Origin: an uncultured Erysipelotrichaceae bacterium
Lineage (GTDB): Bacteria; Bacillota_I; Bacilli_A; RFN20; CAG-288
Assembly: GCA_902771745.1 (NCBI GenBank)
Contig: CACXYG010000018.1
Coordinates: forward strand, 1 to 13,717
Length of the DNA: 13,717 nt
Reading direction: 5' to 3'
Notes under the pieces: model-generated
Told to the model about the DNA's origin: nothing
Seen by the model: the letters and a program-made list of their open reading frames with translations, nothing else
Databases searched by the model: none
Translations under genes and position numbers: made by a program
Shown here: piece by piece, positions 12,881 through 13,717 of the stretch
How positions within the stretch are numbered: the first letter of the stretch is position 1
Layout: each line of letters starts with the position of its first letter

Positions 12881-13555
12881 ATGAAAGTATTATTGGCTGA
12901 AGATGAACGCGACTTATCCAATGCTATCTGTCGTGTCTTGAAGATGAATAAATATGATGTCGATGCTGCTTATGATGGCGAAGAAGCCTTAGATAAGATG
13001 TATGACAACGACTATGATATTTTGATTCTTGATGTCATGATGCCAAAGAAAGACGGTTTTACCGTAGTGAAAGAACTTCGTGAAGAAGGTAACAACATCC
13101 CCGTCTTGATCTTGACCGCCAGAAGTGAAATTGAAGATAAAGTCTTAGGTTTGGACTATGGTGCTGATGACTATCTCACCAAGCCTTTCGCAATCAAAGA
13201 ATTGCTCGCTCGTATCCGTTCCTTGATGAGAAGAAACAGTGAAGTTTCGGAAGCCTATGAAATCGGTAATACCCACTTGAATCACGACACCTTTGAATTA
13301 CAGGCCAAAGGCAAGGTCCGTTTGACTTCCAAAGAATATCAGATGATGGAATACCTCATCCGCAACAAGAACTCTCTTGTCTCCACCGAAAAACTCATGG
13401 ATGCAATCTGGTCTTTTGATTCCGAAGCGGAAATCAATGTCGTTTGGGCTTATATCTCCGCCTTGAGAAAAAAACTTGTTGAAGTCGGTTCTGAATATAC
13501 CATCAAAGCCGTCCGTGGTGTCGGCTATCAATTAGCATTAGCAGAAAAGAAATAA
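12881..13555 (+). CDS. OmpR-family two-component response regulator
   Basis: Residues 1-118 or so are a receiver domain with the acidic pair E7/D8, phosphoacceptor D51 in ILDVMMP, T79 in LTA and K101 in LTKPF. Residues 130-220 or so are an OmpR/PhoB winged-helix DNA-binding domain, with RLTSKEYQMMEYLIRNKNSLVS and the recognition end VVWAYISALRKKL...IKAVRGVGYQL. The length of 224 is standard. The ATG at 12881 is preferred over the in-frame GTG at 12869, because AAAGGTGG at 12865-12872 is the ribosome site for it. Ten bases separate it from the sensor gene. The signal and regulon are not evident from the sequence. Confidence 0.95.
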   Translation: MKVLLAEDERDLSNAICRVLKMNKYDVDAAYDGEEALDKMYDNDYDILILDVMMPKKDGFTVVKELREEGNNIPVLILTARSEIEDKVLGLDYGADDYLTKPFAIKELLARIRSLMRRNSEVSEAYEIGNTHLNHDTFELQAKGKVRLTSKEYQMMEYLIRNKNSLVSTEKLMDAIWSFDSEAEINVVWAYISALRKKLVEVGSEYTIKAVRGVGYQLALAEKK

Positions 13556-13565
13556 ATAACAGAAA

Positions 13566-13717
13566 ATGATCAAAAAATTCCGCATCCGTTTCATCACCAT
13601 TACGATGACAGCTTTGCTGTTGCTTTTATTGACCATTATGATGTCGATCAACACGATCAATTATTCCAGCGTCACCGCTACCGCTGATCAGACTTTGGCA
13701 ACCTTGGCCGCTAATGA
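13566..13717 (+). CDS. Start of probable sensor histidine kinase (partial)
   Basis: The ATG at 13566 opens a frame that runs out of the window. The 50 visible residues have a basic N-terminus (MIKKFRIRF) followed by one hydrophobic helix (about 9-28) and the beginning of a polar, Ser/Thr-rich, probably extracytoplasmic segment. No kinase motif is within the window. The identity rests on position: immediately after an OmpR-type regulator, with a 10-base gap. The ribosome site is weak, which suggests coupling to the regulator gene. Confidence 0.75.
   Translation, partial: MIKKFRIRFITITMTALLLLLLTIMMSINTINYSSVTATADQTLATLAAN

Overview
This window looks like chromosome of a low-GC, anaerobic or microaerophilic Gram-positive bacterium (Bacillota). 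An Erysipelotrichia-like lineage is my best guess. The grounds are AT-rich spacers, strong AGGAGG-type ribosome sites, lipoprotein signal peptides, a glycyl-radical ribonucleotide reductase, an ECF-type vitamin transporter subunit and split short-chain CHR transporters. No rRNA, tRNA, CRISPR array or complete insertion sequence was recognised.

Layout from left to right. Bases 1-135 hold the 3' end of a reading frame whose tail and strong hairpins resemble the end of an IS200/IS605-type tnpB. About 400 AT-rich bases follow, with repeated AACAAC/GTTGTT words, and lead into nrdG-nrdD. This pair encodes the anaerobic ribonucleotide reductase activase and a reductase carrying a fused C-terminal redoxin domain. 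After a terminator comes a two-gene unit: a CoaX-family protein whose catalytic motifs are all replaced, and a PanT-like ECF S-component. Next is a Ser/Thr-linker lipoprotein of unknown function, then an overlapping msrA / PfkB sugar kinase pair. A bidirectional terminator at 8293-8324 separates these from two minus-strand genes: a surface lipoprotein tyrosine phosphatase with no visible ribosome site, and a HesB/IscA-like protein with no core cysteines but a His/Cys-rich tail. Divergent from that are two half-size CHR (chromate-type) transporter genes. They converge on an aquaporin gene, with a back-to-back terminator pair between. Divergent from the aquaporin is a free methionine-(R)-sulfoxide reductase gene whose -10 element lies inside a Fur/PerR-like palindrome. 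The window ends with an OmpR-type response regulator and the start of its probable sensor kinase.

Themes: anaerobic dNTP synthesis, pantothenate/CoA supply, repair of oxidised methionine (MsrA for the S form in proteins, fRMsr for the free R form) under likely peroxide or metal control, and metal handling. The items most worth following up are the CoaX pseudokinase paired with a transporter subunit, the NrdD-redoxin fusion, the His/Cys-tailed HesB-like protein, and the Fur/PerR-like operator.
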